Source: Ottelia alismoides
Taxonomy: Eukaryota > Streptophyta > Magnoliopsida > Alismatales > Hydrocharitaceae
NCBI GenBank assembly: GCA_037367405.1
Contig: JAZKJV010010131.1
Coordinates: 682,001 to 746,000, forward strand
Length of the DNA: 64,000 nucleotides
Reading direction: 5' to 3'
The notes beneath the pieces were generated by a model. The model saw nothing but the letters and a program-made list of their open reading frames with translations, was not told the DNA's origin and ran no database searches. Numbering within the stretch: position 1 is the stretch's first letter; every line of letters starts with the position of its first letter. Position numbers and translations under genes: made by a program. Below are positions 46,441-59,000 of this stretch, piece after piece.

Positions 46441-49020
46441 TTTGTAAGTATTTTGAAAATTTGAATTTTATGATTGGTCATGGAGGGTTTGTTGAACCCA
46501 ATCAACGCCCCCTCCTAGCTCGAGTCAGGTCGAATCCCGGTCGCCGTAGCTTTTTCTCCAAATTTCCCTATCGAACTCTGAGCTTCTCTTGCCTCGAAAT
46601 CCAGACCCGAGACTCCTCGTACATCCGACATCCTCGTAGGTCCTTCTATTGAATCCGAATCACTCTAAGGTTTTGCGCTCCATGCAGATCTTTCTATACC
46701 CCCGAGTTGCCTATATAACCTTTTGCTTCATCTCCTAGTGTCGCAGCTCGTGCCTCACCCCTTCCTTCACCCTTAGATACCTTCAGCCGAGTGACAACGC
46801 CTAGGAGGTGCCTTTGGATTGAAGCTTGGTGGCCTGAAGCCGCAGCTCAGCTACGTGGCCGGAGAGCTCCACCGCGTTCAGCCTCCCCGCCCGTCCTAGC
46901 AAGGTTAAGGCCACGACCCCGACTCCCACCTCCGTCTGACCTTGCTGAGTTCGTCAGTACCCTCAGGTATCATATCCATCCACTCCACTTCTTGATTCAA
47001 TTCAGTCTTTCATTTTGCCACCACCAAAATCCATCTGCTTCGACCAGGTGGTCGGATCCTCGTTACCCATCTCCATCTATTCCGATTGACACCCTGCTTC
47101 ATTAGTCACCTTCATGTGTAATATGATCCCCCTTAGATTTGACCCTTAGGCCGAGATTAAGGTTGAGAATCCCCTCCTTCACAGTCGCCGGGAGTCGAGC
47201 TCCATTCCCCTACGCTTCCCTTATCTTTATCTGCAATAAAATCGATCGGAGCTTCGTATTGAGTCTCCTCTACCTTCTACAGGACTTGAATCGCACTTAG
47301 GATACCCTTAGAGCTCCCAACTACCCAAGAGGAGCAGACCCAGGTCGCACTTCACCGTCACGGTCATCCAGTCGTCGTCACTTCCATCTAAGCATTTCAT
47401 CAAATGCGGAGCACTTCCATGAAGCCACTGGACCTCTTTGATCCATCATCAGAGCGTCGGATTCCATCAGAAGCAGTTGAAACTCGCCTGGTCCATGTTT
47501 TTGTTGAGCCCTTCTTCACTGCCAGATGGAGATCCTCCAGCCAGTTTACATCACAGTTGCCCGATAAAAGGGCTAGTCAGGACGTTAGATCAGTGCTGAC
47601 AAGTCAAATGTCACTACACGTCTGCGACAGCCCTGCACCGTCTGATGTACCAACCGCAATGATCATAGTCGTATGATCACGACCCTTCCCACGTATGCCA
47701 CGTGTCTCTGCTGGGGTATATTTCGCTTTTGTCCTTGTACTTTTATGCTTTCTATTTAGTTTAATAAATAAGAATTGTAGTTAAGATATTTTGTAATTTG
47801 GATCTCGTATTTTCATATATTTGTAGTTTAGTCCAGTTTGTGCAAACTCACGTGTAGTCCCACGTGCTTTTCCACGTTATTTGCATGATTTGCAATGTAC
47901 TTTATATATGTTTTGATTTATATGGCAAGTTTCTGATATTTACATTTATACCCCTATACATAATATAATGAGCATGTGTGTGATTTAAGTGGACTTTTTG
48001 CAACATTGCCCATGTGCCTTCCACGTGTGTTATTTTTTGGCCCCCGAACTTTATTTTAATTACAGGTAGGTCCATGTAAACTATATGTCCTTATTTTATT
48101 AAGTAAATATCAAATCAACACCAAAAATTTTCTTAAAATTAATATTAGCTCTTGTAGACGTGTAGTATTAGTGATAATTTTTTTGGGTTGATTTCAGTAC
48201 ATTTTTTATTTTCTAACAAACCCATAAAAATAGTCCTTTCTATTTTGGAAAATACATAAAAATTCAAAAAATTACCTCAAAAACTCTAAAAAAAATTATT
48301 ACTTATGTGTTTTTATGTGCTTTGTCTTCAATACCAGTTTTGTCTTAATAATCATAAAAACCCTAACAATCAGAAAAGACCCAAAAACGTATAAAAATCA
48401 TATAAAATTCTAGAAAAATAAAAAAATTCACATTTCAGTTCTTGTTTGTAGGTTTTCACTTGGATTTTCTCTTAAATTTCATAACTAGGACTTTATGGTA
48501 TTTTAATTATTTTTAACTTGCAATATAGTCGTGGTTATGCACTGTTGACATTTTCAGCTTTTGTTTGATTTTTATAAAAGGTAAAAGGCATCAGAAAATC
48601 CCCATAAATTTATCAAAAATATTTTAAAATTCAAAAAACCCAAAAATATTTTTGTCTTAATTTTTGAACATTTTTAGTCTTAAATAAAAATTCAAAAAAC
48701 TTGTCGTGTGCCTTGTTTTCTTATTTGCATGATTTTGTTCCCTTGTTCAATATTACAAAAATTTGCAAAATTAAAACCACCAAAAACATGTTTTCCCCTT
48801 TCTTGAAATTGTGACTACTTCGTAGGTTCACTCGTGCTCCTTGTGTTTGACCATTGTTACTATACCAGGTAAAAATAAATAGCGAAGACCGCTTACATTT
48901 TTGTGTGCTTGATTGTTTGATCTTATTGAGTGATTTTTCTCTCTTCTTGTTGACTCTGCCTTGTGATCTGGGTTGCAATGACCCTTTGATTATTTGATTT
49001 CCTAACCCGAGTCATTGGAT
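46441..49020 (+). other. LTR-like region: pyrimidine-rich island followed by AT-rich tail
   Basis: Positions 46475-47700 are C-rich on plus with phrases such as 'ggtccttctattgaatcc', like the transcribed leaders of the Athila-type LTRs at 16441-19942 and 26760-28200. The following AT-rich tail has 'gtccttgtacttttatgct' and 'agtttagtccag' phrasing also typical of those LTRs. I could not find a conserved terminus, so the assignment is by resemblance. Open frames 46791-47105 and 47404-47676 have no domain. Confidence 0.35.
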
Positions 49021-49358
49021 GTGTCACCAATCACCTGCTTCACATTTGCATATATTATTCTCACTTAAAGAAGAAAGAATTATTGACAATAAAGAACTTA
49101 AAGATAAATTCACTAACTAAAGCTCTGCCCTTGATACCTTTATTATTGAGTCATGAACTCCAATAATCATCATTATGTTGCCAAGACAATAAATCTCACA
49201 ACTTTTGTTCTCCGTGCTCCTCAACTCTATGACGAAAGGACATCTAAGACAGAGAATCAAGTGATCAACTAGTTACTTCTAATACTAGTTTTTTTCTCCA
49301 AGTACCTAAGTCTTGGGTCTCTATTAGATGTGGATATCTTATGCTCAGAGAAACTCTA
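49021..49358 (-). other. Presumed internal start of a minus-strand retroelement
   Basis: It follows (on minus) the primer site at 49370-49359. No gag domain can be read in the 340 bases before the sequence changes to the LTR-like region. Confidence 0.35.
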
Positions 49359-49370
49359 GCTCTGATACCA
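49359..49370 (-). other. tRNA-iMet primer-binding site, exact
   Basis: The minus strand reads TGGTATCAGAGC without mismatch, two bases after an LTR end CATTACA (49373). It marks a second minus-strand retroelement whose LTR is interrupted by the Tekay-like insertion. Confidence 0.8.
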
Positions 49371-49372
49371 TT

Positions 49373-49760
49373 TGTAATGAAATGGGTCACGCTAATCAAC
49401 GGAAGAGTGCATCCAAATTCGTATGACCGAACCGTTACCAATCCATGCATGGTAATCAATGAGAATACAAAAAATCATTCTCAGAAAGATACAAAACATA
49501 CAATTCAACTGAGAGTTCCTTTATCACATCATCAATAAGGGTATGCTTGCAAAAGAAAAATTAAATAATTTTACAACATGACTCTCTGTTCTAGTGGGCA
49601 TATAGATATCAACCATAACCATGTAATTATCCATATCACGATGAAAGTCTCGTTGAATCTGCCACATAAATGTGAGGGCATGGTCAAACATGTTCTTTAT
49701 TGGAAATAAATAAACATAATTTTACATGAGTCAAATGTCTAGTAAGTATCAGGATCCATA
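49373..49760 (-). mobile_element. 3' end of a minus-strand LTR, cut by the Tekay-like element
   Basis: On minus it ends ..TTTCATTACA directly before the exact primer site. The rest of this LTR should continue beyond the target duplication at 59875, within 59880-61477, but its start was not located. Superfamily is unknown. Confidence 0.55.
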
Positions 49761-49765
49761 CATGG

Positions 49766-52700
49766 TGTGATATCCTCCCACCTACGAATCCGGGTACACG
49801 TTAACACATCGCTCGGACCATTATATTCATAAAGGATCGCATTAGGTTAGTGAAATTTAAGAAAAACTTTCCCATTTAGAAATGTCATTCACAATGATGT
49901 AAACAATAATAGAATCGATAATAAGTATCACCCATTCACATTTCATTAGTTTCCATATACAGTTACATGTAACAAAAGAAAACTACAATATGTACATGTA
50001 TCCCAAAATATATAAAATAAAAAATGCATTTACATTATCTAAATAAAAACAACAATATATGTACCGACGAGTATAACAGCGGATGATCAGGGTCATCAAC
50101 CAGTCTACTACGATGCAGGCACTTTTGCGCCAACACATGCAAGGGACAAAAGAATGTCAACAACTGCTGCATATAATCCAACATATTAAAAATAACAGGT
50201 AATTTAGTGGTTTCAAAAGAAATCAAGTAGAATGGCATTGATTTTTAAAAAGCTACAAGCTATTTACGTGGAAACTAGTTTTCAAGCTGCTCTGTATGTA
50301 AAATCCATGTTTACCCATCACCCATAACTTTCTGAATATATCATTTTCATATATTGATTAAAGATCCATATGTAGGTTATTACCTTTTTGTTTCTTAGAA
50401 ATCATGTTGGTGGATCTTGGTATTAAGGATGATTAAACTATGATCTGATCTTGATTTTTGTCTGATTTTTCAAGTCTATGGTCTTGATTTGAGTGTGACA
50501 TCACACTATGACTCTAAGGCGTGAAGAATACCTAGGGTTGGGGTACCTCCATAGGCATACAGTGGAGTATAATGCATCCTAACTAAGTTTCCAGCACGTC
50601 TACTAGCTTTTCCTATCACTCGCAGTAGTAGTTCTAAGATCCAAATGGTTGTTGATGATTGATGATTGACAATGATTAATGATTCTGTACCAAGTTCAAC
50701 TGTAGCCAACTCAAATGTAATCAACTTAACTTTAACACATCCCCAAGCCCTTTGGTGGAATGCTAATCAAACTCAAGCGGTAAGTCTCTTAACAGACTCT
50801 TCTGTCTCTTCCTTTCAGTGGAAGTATGGTCCAGTAGAAGGCTAGACCTACTCCAAAACTACGTCCCTGAGACAGGTGGGAAAAACTCCCTGGAAGAGTC
50901 ACTCCAAAAATTGATCGATCGGTTTGGGAAAACAAGCTCGTGAGAAGAACTAAAATCGAGGGCCCCTCAACCGACTTACCCTAAAATAGAGGGTCAGCAG
51001 AACCGGTCAAAAATATGGATCCCAAGGAAACATAAAAATGCAATGAGCCCATGTAAAAGTTGTAAAGAGGACTGCGATCCTAGACCCGCACGTTAGGCAG
51101 CCGTTATCTAAACTGGGCTTTCTATATCCCACCCAGCTGCGGGTCACCGCGCCCTCGCATGGTTAGGTGTAAGGGTCACCACGATCGGCACTATTAAATA
51201 TCAGTCATCACTTGCGTTTTTTCAAATCATTTATTTACGTCAACACTCATTAATAAGTTAAAGGGTATACCAACCATATGATTGATTGACGGTGTCTTTG
51301 ATCTAATGTTACATAGTATCAAAGCAAGACATAGTGACACAATCCTAACCCTAGTCCCATACTAGAATAGCCAACTCAAAAAGAAGTACTAGTTAGTTTC
51401 TATTTTAGTTAATGAGAGAACTCCTTATCCTATTATAAAAGATGAAGCTATATAGGGGTGCACATGGATCGGATAAAATCCGCAATCCGATCCAATCCGT
51501 TGTCATTGGATTGGATAGGTTTGGATTTATAAGTCTAATGGATCGGATTGGATTGTGAGTTTACAAATCCGTTCATTTATGGATTGGATCGGATTATTGT
51601 CAAAATATGATCCAATCCAATCCGTTAATCCGTTGATAAAAAATAATATATAATAATTTATTTCTTGTCATTAAAGCATATTATATATTTAATTTTACTC
51701 AAAAGCTATGTGTAAATATCCAAGCTACTCTTTTTAGAGTTTAAACCCATTCCAACTCAAGCTTTACCCCACACACTTGTTGTAAACCCCCTTATCCCAA
51801 CTCACTTGTTGGTTAAAAAACAATACCTACCCACAACATCCTTCAAGTCCTTCCAATTTTATAAATGAAAAATCCTTCTTAAAAAATACCAAACCCTAAA
51901 CCTCCTTGGTACTATTCCAAACAAAACATCCACCCACGTTGCAACTCAGGCACACACATCTCCACAGGATGCCGTCTTCGTCCCTAGTCGTGCGCATGCA
52001 CAACCATATCTCCCTCGCACATGTACAACCATACATGTTCCTCAGCTCCCCTAGACCTCCCTCACGCAAATGTATCCAGATCTCCTCAAACAGCTACCGT
52101 CTCGTCATCAACAACGCCCTCCTTGTCCCCAGTCATGCGCACGTTTAGCTAGACCTCCCTCGTGCCTATGTAGACATACCTCATCTTCAGCACTCACAAA
52201 CCTCCGTCGCACACACACATCCATGAACATCGGATATCTCTCTCCCGCACCGCGCAATTGTGCATGGTTCTTGTCCCAAACCTCCGTTGTGCACAGTCCT
52301 CCCTCTCGCACCACGTCACCAAGCATGTTAGTTCTACTTCCTATTTGATATATACAAACTTGAAATTTATTCAAACTCAAGTTGCTTGTATGGAATCTCT
52401 GGATTACATGCATGATATTTATAGTTTGTTATACAATGATTGTTCTAATTAAATTCATAACAAGCATATATATGTATTTGCCTTCCAAAAATTATCTATC
52501 ATTTTCTTTAAATTCATCTACAATCTCAATTTTAGAACCATGATTTGAATGTTGAGGTTTAGTGTGTTACAAACTTAATCATAGATTAGACGAGTATTAA
52601 AAATCCGAACCAATCCGATTCAATCCGTAATCCGGTAGATCGGATTGGATTGGATTTGTATGTTTAATGGATTGGATTGGATTGGAAAAATAAAAATCCG

Positions 52701-54378
52701 TTAAGTGTGGATTGGACATGGATTAAGCTAAAATCCGATCCAATCCGATCCACGTGCACCCTAAAGCTATATGAATCTTAGTTTGAGTACTTAAACAATG
52801 TTTAATGAACATAAGAGGTCGTATTCTGGAATGTCAAAAGTCAAATCGGGATGGTAATCTTCCCCTATTCTTTACCAAATAATATGTGGTTAAAAATTCA
52901 TAGACTCTAGGTAATAGGTAATTAGGTTTTAAAGGACATTTGTTTTTTATTACAAGGCATGTTCTGATATTAGACTACTACAGTATGTACTCTAATTTCT
53001 AAGAAATTTTGTAGGTATTTTGGATTCGGATTTTTATAGTTGGAATTAACACTGGAATTTCAATAGTGAATGTAGGATTAAATATACACTAATTGCTCTA
53101 ATTTTGAAGGGCAACGGTAGCAAATTTTAGATTGAAATTCTTATTTAATCAAGATCTATTCACTCCAATTGCTCAAATTTAAAAGTCCAATAATAGCACA
53201 GGTTTAAAATATACATTTAATCAGAATCAATTTACATACAAATGCCTAATTTCAAACTCCCACAATAAAGTATCATATAGTTTTCTCTCGTGATTCTATG
53301 ATCAATGCAAATGCATTACTTACTAAAAACCGACACATGCTATATTTGATCTCATGATTGGGCCTTGCCACCTTACATAGGTTGAGTTATATTGAAACAA
53401 TATACTACTAAATGCTAAATGTTGCTTCCATAATCAAAATAAATAAAAAATTAAATAATAGAAATAAGCATAATTTTTTGAAAACTAATCCGACCACATC
53501 TTTAAATGACTTTACTACTATATTAAACATAACCATAATTTCAATATTATTCCAAGAAATTTCTACGTTTGTTCACCATTTACATGGAGCACAAGAACTT
53601 AGGTGATTTAACTACAAGTCACTATTTTGCATCTTATTCCCTAATTATAAATAGAATTTAATCATAAACGGTCAGCCATAGCATGACATAGATAGGAAAC
53701 TACTATTGATTTAGTTCAAGAAACATGCATAGCAACAATAGGGGGGACTGATTGTACATTTGGATTTGATGAATTAGCATGTAGATGCATCATGCTCCCC
53801 AAGAAAATATCTCCCGAATTCCCAACATATATTACGAAAAAAAGGTGTTATTGGGGGATCAAGAATGGGTAGAACATCATGCATGAGAGCAAGGAGGAGA
53901 GGAATGGATTGTACCTTTGATCTCTAGAATGGAGATCAAAATCACATTCATTGGCAGGGGGAAGGTTGCAGCAGTTGTTACTTGGGATAGTTGTTGTATC
54001 AACAGTCGTTGTGACTGTTTGTAGCAGCAGGAGCTCCAGTTGAGGCTTGGAAGTAGCAGGGGCTTTAGGGAAGGTTCCAGCAGTAGTTGAAGCTTCAATT
54101 GAAGAGTGGTCAATAGCTATAGCTTCCCATGGAGTAACTCCAGTTAGTAGAGAAACAATGGGAAGTTGCTGCTAATGGAAGATTGCAGCTAGAGGTTTCT
54201 AGCAAAATAGAGGAAGTATATAGAGGAAGTATGGGGTTCTCGGCTAGGAATTTTAAGAAGAATAGTTTGGGTTTTCGGGGATATTTATAAGTGGATGGGT
54301 ATGCTCTTATCTAGACTAGTGGAGAGAAGTTTGAACCAAGTGGGAGGAAAAAAAGACAAATGGAGGCAGCTGCTTGCT
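49766..54378 (-). mobile_element. 3' LTR of the Tekay-like element, start deleted, with hAT insertion
   Basis: Without the 1311-bp hAT and one target copy, 3.29 kb remains, aligned to 56030-59370 of the 5' LTR. Alignment stops sharply at '..gctgcttgct' (54378 / 59370), where the protease region begins on this side. The final ~500 bases present in the 5' LTR (59371-59874) are absent. Confidence 0.93.
51453..52763. mobile_element. Non-autonomous hAT element, 1.3 kb, with perfect 8-bp target duplication
   Basis: Ends read TAGGGGTGCACATGGATCGG and, inverted, TAGGGTGCACGTGGATCGG. AAGCTATA flanks it on both sides (51445-51452 and 52764-52771). Both subterminal zones are packed with 'atccgatccaatccg' and its complement. 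The centre (51740-52450) is C-rich, like the zone upstream of the transposase in the 3.6 kb hAT, but holds no transposase. The sister LTR keeps the empty site ('gaagctatatgaatctt' near 57722). Confidence 0.95.
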
Positions 54379-54720
54379 CCATTTTGAACTCGTGTAAATC
54401 TAGAATCCTGAAGACAACAGTCTTCCTAAAATAGTCAACAAGAGCATGATGAGACAATAACCAATCCACAACCAAAATCAAGTCAAACTCATTAAGCTAT
54501 AGTTGTAGATAATCTGCGATCATCTCATGACTGCCAATCAGTACTAATAAGTCTCTGACTATCAGTGAAACAACAAACAATTGGCTACTTGACCCATGGA
54601 TGTGGTAAGGAGGATATAGAGCCTCTGCAACTCTGCCTAAAGTAGCTAATAATCTCGAAGTAATGAAAGAATGTGTTGCTCCGGAATCAAACAAAACATG
54701 GAAAATTCAGCCCAAGACTG
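54379..54720 (-). pseudogene. Aspartic protease of the Tekay-like element, truncated
   Basis: The open piece 54694-54497 starts MFDSGATHSFITSRLLATLG, with an intact D-S-G active site. It continues past one stop as LNEFDLILVVDWLLSHHALV and FRILDLHEFKMEQ, the end of the protease domain. It then runs without a gap into LTR sequence at 54378. Everything downstream in pol is lost. Confidence 0.88.
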
Positions 54721-54779
54721 AGACCATACCTTTTACCACAGTAGCTGATGATCGGGTCTGCTCCTCGGTCACTGCATGT

Positions 54780-55420
54780 AATTGATCCTTCCTAGCTGGT
54801 ATAGTGTTCGAACCTGCCATACTCTGTGTCTGTCTTGGAGACCTTCTGAAGTTGGAGTTCATGCCACGGAAACTCCCAGTACTCTGTGTCTACAAGTTAT
54901 GAAGGTTGTGGCTGCAGTCGAGGCTCACAAGAAGCCTATAGGCACGTATTTTGGCTAGCATCTCCTGCACATCTTCCCACATCCCTCCGATAAACTTCTC
55001 CAGATTCTCATCTGGAAATATAATGGTTGCTAGTATGTGTCATGACAACTCGGTGTAACGAATAAAGTGCTCTCTATGTGTCATCTGCCTTTATCTGAGC
55101 TTTACAAATAATCAGTGTTGAGACTCATTCCGCTTTCCATAAAAGAAGTAAGATCTGAATCTCATTTTGAAATCATCCCATGTGGGCTCACGTCCCAACT
55201 CAGAAACTGTCGCCTCCCACCATCTCTCCGTGAATTCTTTCAATGAATACTCCATAAAGGATAACCACGAGTCTTGTGGTGTGTGAATCATCCGAAGTAA
55301 CTTCATCACCCTCTTCAGACAGTGCTCAGCCTCATCTAATGTCCCGCTGCCCTCGAACATGGGCGCATTAGATCGCTGACAGGAAGTGAAAATCGACTGA
55401 TGCATGTGAATGTCAGAATG
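54780..55420 (-). pseudogene. gag: gag of the Tekay-like element, broken
   Basis: The frame 55405-55112 holds NAPMFEGSGTLDEAEHCLKR, MEYSLKEFTERWWEATV and EPTWDDFKMRFRSYFF, the retrotransposon gag capsid core. Further pieces (HREHFIRYTELS, ENLEKFIGGM, VQEMLAKIRAYR) follow to about 54940, then a basic segment. No zinc knuckle is readable. Frames are shifted near 55110. Confidence 0.87.
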
Positions 55421-56014
55421 ATCGGGTGCAAACTCATCGATAAAGGGTACATGGTCATGCTCCTTGTCATAATCTCCATTCTCTATTCCATGTCCTGGAA
55501 TCTCCTTATGTGGATCATCAAACTGAGGCTCTTGAACCCCTGTAGATTGTGGCTAATCATCTCGTGCTCCATCTTGAGATGGATGGTATGTGAAATCAGA
55601 TAGATCCTCGAATCTCATATTTATGTCTGTCTTCATGTCTGCAATCTCCGCCTATTGGGCTAATATCTAATTCTGCTGACCTTGCGTGACAGTCTGTTGT
55701 TGCGGAGGTTGGTGAGAGTGGCCATTGTATGCTCCAATCGATCAGTTATCTCCTGATCAGCTCTGGATGTCATGGTTCTGCATGAGAACCAATATTATTA
55801 ACATAGCAGTTGATATTTGCTGACATTTCTAACCATGTTTTTCTCTTCTTGGGATACTATACGAAAATGACTGCAATGAGTGACATCTGTAGTTATTGAA
55901 TTTGAATGTCATATTTCTCTCTTGAACTCGTAAAAAGTCGGAGGACTGATGTTATTCGAGAACTTAATGTTGTCGAAATTACAATACTGCGAATGTGTGT
56001 AGCGTGGTACCACG
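55421..56014 (-). other. Leader and N-terminal gag region of the Tekay-like element
   Basis: It lies between primer site and gag core. Short shifted frames (for example a glutamine-rich segment near 55690) may be the gag N-terminus. Nothing further is recognisable. Confidence 0.45.
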
Positions 56015-56026
56015 GCTCTGATACCA
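56015..56026 (-). other. tRNA-iMet primer-binding site, exact
   Basis: The minus strand reads TGGTATCAGAGC, three bases after the LTR end GATCTCACA (56030). It fixes the 5' LTR and orientation of the Tekay-like element. Confidence 0.92.
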
Positions 56027-56029
56027 AAT

Positions 56030-59000
56030 TGTGAGATCCTCCCACCTGCAGACTCGAGATACTTGTTTACACATCACTTGTAATATTATATTCATAGTGG
56101 AATGCATTAGGTTACTGAAATTTAAGGAAAATTTTTCACATTTCAAAATGACATTCACAGTGATGTAAACGATCACAGAACCAATAACAAGTGTCACCAA
56201 TTCACATTTCATTAATTTTCATATACAGTTACATGTAACAAAAGAAAATTGTAATATGTACATGTATCCCAAAATATAGAAGAGAAAGAAGGCATTCACA
56301 TTAGACAACAACATATGTACTAACGAGTATAACAACGGATGCTCGGGATCATCAACCAATCTACTACGATGCAGGTGCTTTTCCTGCCACACATGCAAGG
56401 GACAAAAGAATGTCAACAATTGTTGCATGTAATCCAGCATATTAAAAATAACAAGTAATTTAGTGATTTCAAAAGAAAGCCAGCAGAATGGCATTGATAT
56501 TTAAAAAGTTGCAATCTACTTGCATGGAAATTGGTTTTCAATGTGCTCTGTATATAAAACTCATGTTCACCCATCTCCCCATAACTTTCTGAATATATAA
56601 TTTTCATATATTAACTAAAGATCCATATGTAGGTTATTATTTTTTGTTTCTTAGAAGTCATATTGATGGAGCTTGATATTAAGGATCATGAATCTCTGAT
56701 CTGATCTTGATTTCTTTCTAATTTCTCAAGTCTAGTGGATAGTTTGTGGTCTTGATCTAAGTGTGACCTCACACTATGACTCTAAGGCGTGAAGGATACC
56801 TTAGAGTTGGGGTTCCTCCGTAGGAAAATGGTGGAGTATAATGCATCCTACCTAAGTTCCCAACACGTCCACTAGCTTTTCCTATCACTCGTAGTAGTAG
56901 TTGTAAGATCCGAATGATTGTTGGTGGTTGATGATTGACTATGATTAATGATTTTGTACCAAGTTCAACTGTAGCTAACTCAACTCTAACCAACTCAACT
57001 ATAACACATCGCCAGGCCTATTGGCAGAATGGTAACCAAACTCAAGCGGTGAGGAAGTCTCCTAAGAGATTCTTCCGTCTCGTCCTCTCAGTGGATGTGC
57101 AGACCAGTAGAGGGCTAGGCCTACTCCAAAACTACATGCCCCTGAGATAGGTGGAAAAAGACTCCCTGGAAGAGTCACTCCAAAAATCGACATGACCGGT
57201 ACTGGAAAATGACCTCATGAGAAAAACTAAAACCAAGGGCCCCCACCCTAGGTACCCTAAAATAGAGGGTCAACGAAACTCGTCAAAAATCAGGATCCCA
57301 ACGAAGCATAAAAATACTACGAGCTCGCGTAAAAATTGTAAGAAGGATTGGGATCCTAGACCTGCGCACTAGGCGGCCATTGCCCTAACTGGGTTCCTAT
57401 CTTTCGCTCAATTGAGGGCCACTGTACCGTCGCACGGTCAGGTGTAAGGGTCACCATGACCGATACTATTAAATATAAGCCATCACTTGAGGTTTTTCAA
57501 ATCATCTATTTATGTCTAACGCTCATTAATAAGTTAAAGGGTATACCAACCAGATGATTGACTGATAGAGTCTTTGATCTAATGTTACATAGTATGGAAG
57601 CAAGACATAATGATGCAATCCTAACCCTAGTCCCATATTAGAATAGTCAACTCGGAAGGAAATACTAGTAAGTATCTATTTTAGTTAATGAGAGATGTCC
57701 TTATCATATTATAAAAAGGTGAAGCTATATGAATCTTAGTCTTGAGTACTTAAACAGTATTTAATGAAGACAAGTAGGTCATACTCTAGAATGTCAAAAG
57801 TCAAAAAAAGTAGTAATATTCTCATGTTCTTTACCAAACAATATGTCGTTAAAAATTCATGGACTCTAGGTAATAGGTAATTAGGTTTTAAAGGACATTT
57901 TTTTTAATTATAATGCATGTTCCTATATTAGACTAAAAAAGTAGATACTCTAATTTCTAAGGAATTTTTTAGGTATTTTGGATTCGGATTTTTATAGCTG
58001 GAACTAACACCAAATTTTCAATAGTGAATGTAATCTAAGTAATAACTTCAATCAGAGGATTAAATATACAGTAATTACTTTAATTTCGAAGGCCAATAGT
58101 AGCATATTTTAGATTGAAATTCTTATTTAATCAAGATCGATTCACCACAATTGCTCAAATTTCAAGTTCAACAGTAGCACAGATCTTAGGTTTAAAATAT
58201 ACATTTAATCAAGATCAATTTACAGGAAAATGCTTAATTTCAAAGTCCCACAGTAGCACAGATTTTAGGAAAGTGTCATCTAAATTTCTCTTGTGATTCT
58301 ATGATAATTGCACATGCATCACTTACCAAAACAGACACATGCTATATTTGTCTCATGATTGGGCCTTGTCATCTTACATAGGTTGAGTCATATTGGAACA
58401 ATATATTACAAAATGCTAAATGCTACTTCCAGAACCAAAATAAATAAATATGATAATAATAGAAATAAACATAATCTTTTGAAAACTAATCCAGACCACA
58501 TCTTTAAATGTTGTGTCTACTATATTAGACAAAGCCATAATTTCACTATTATTCCAAGAAATTTCTATTTTGTTCACCATTTACATGAAGCACATAAACT
58601 TAGGTGATTTAACTACCCGTCACTATTATGCCTCTTATTCCCTAATTATAAAAAAAATTAATCATAAACGGCCAGCCATAGCAGGAGATAGATGGGCAAC
58701 TACTATTGATTTAGTTCAAGAAACATGCATAGCAGCAATAGGAGGACTGATTGTACATTTGGATTCGAGGAATTAGCATGTAGATATCCCATGCTCCCAA
58801 GAAAATATCCCTCAAATTCCCAACATATATTACTAAAAAAAGGTATTAATTAGAGGATTGAGAATGGGTAGAACACCATGCATGACAACAGGGAGAAGAG
58901 GAATGGATTGTACTTTTGATCTCTGGAATGGAGATCAAAATCACATGCATTGGGGGGTGGAAGGTTGCAGCAGTAGCTACTTGGGATAGCTGCTGTAGCA

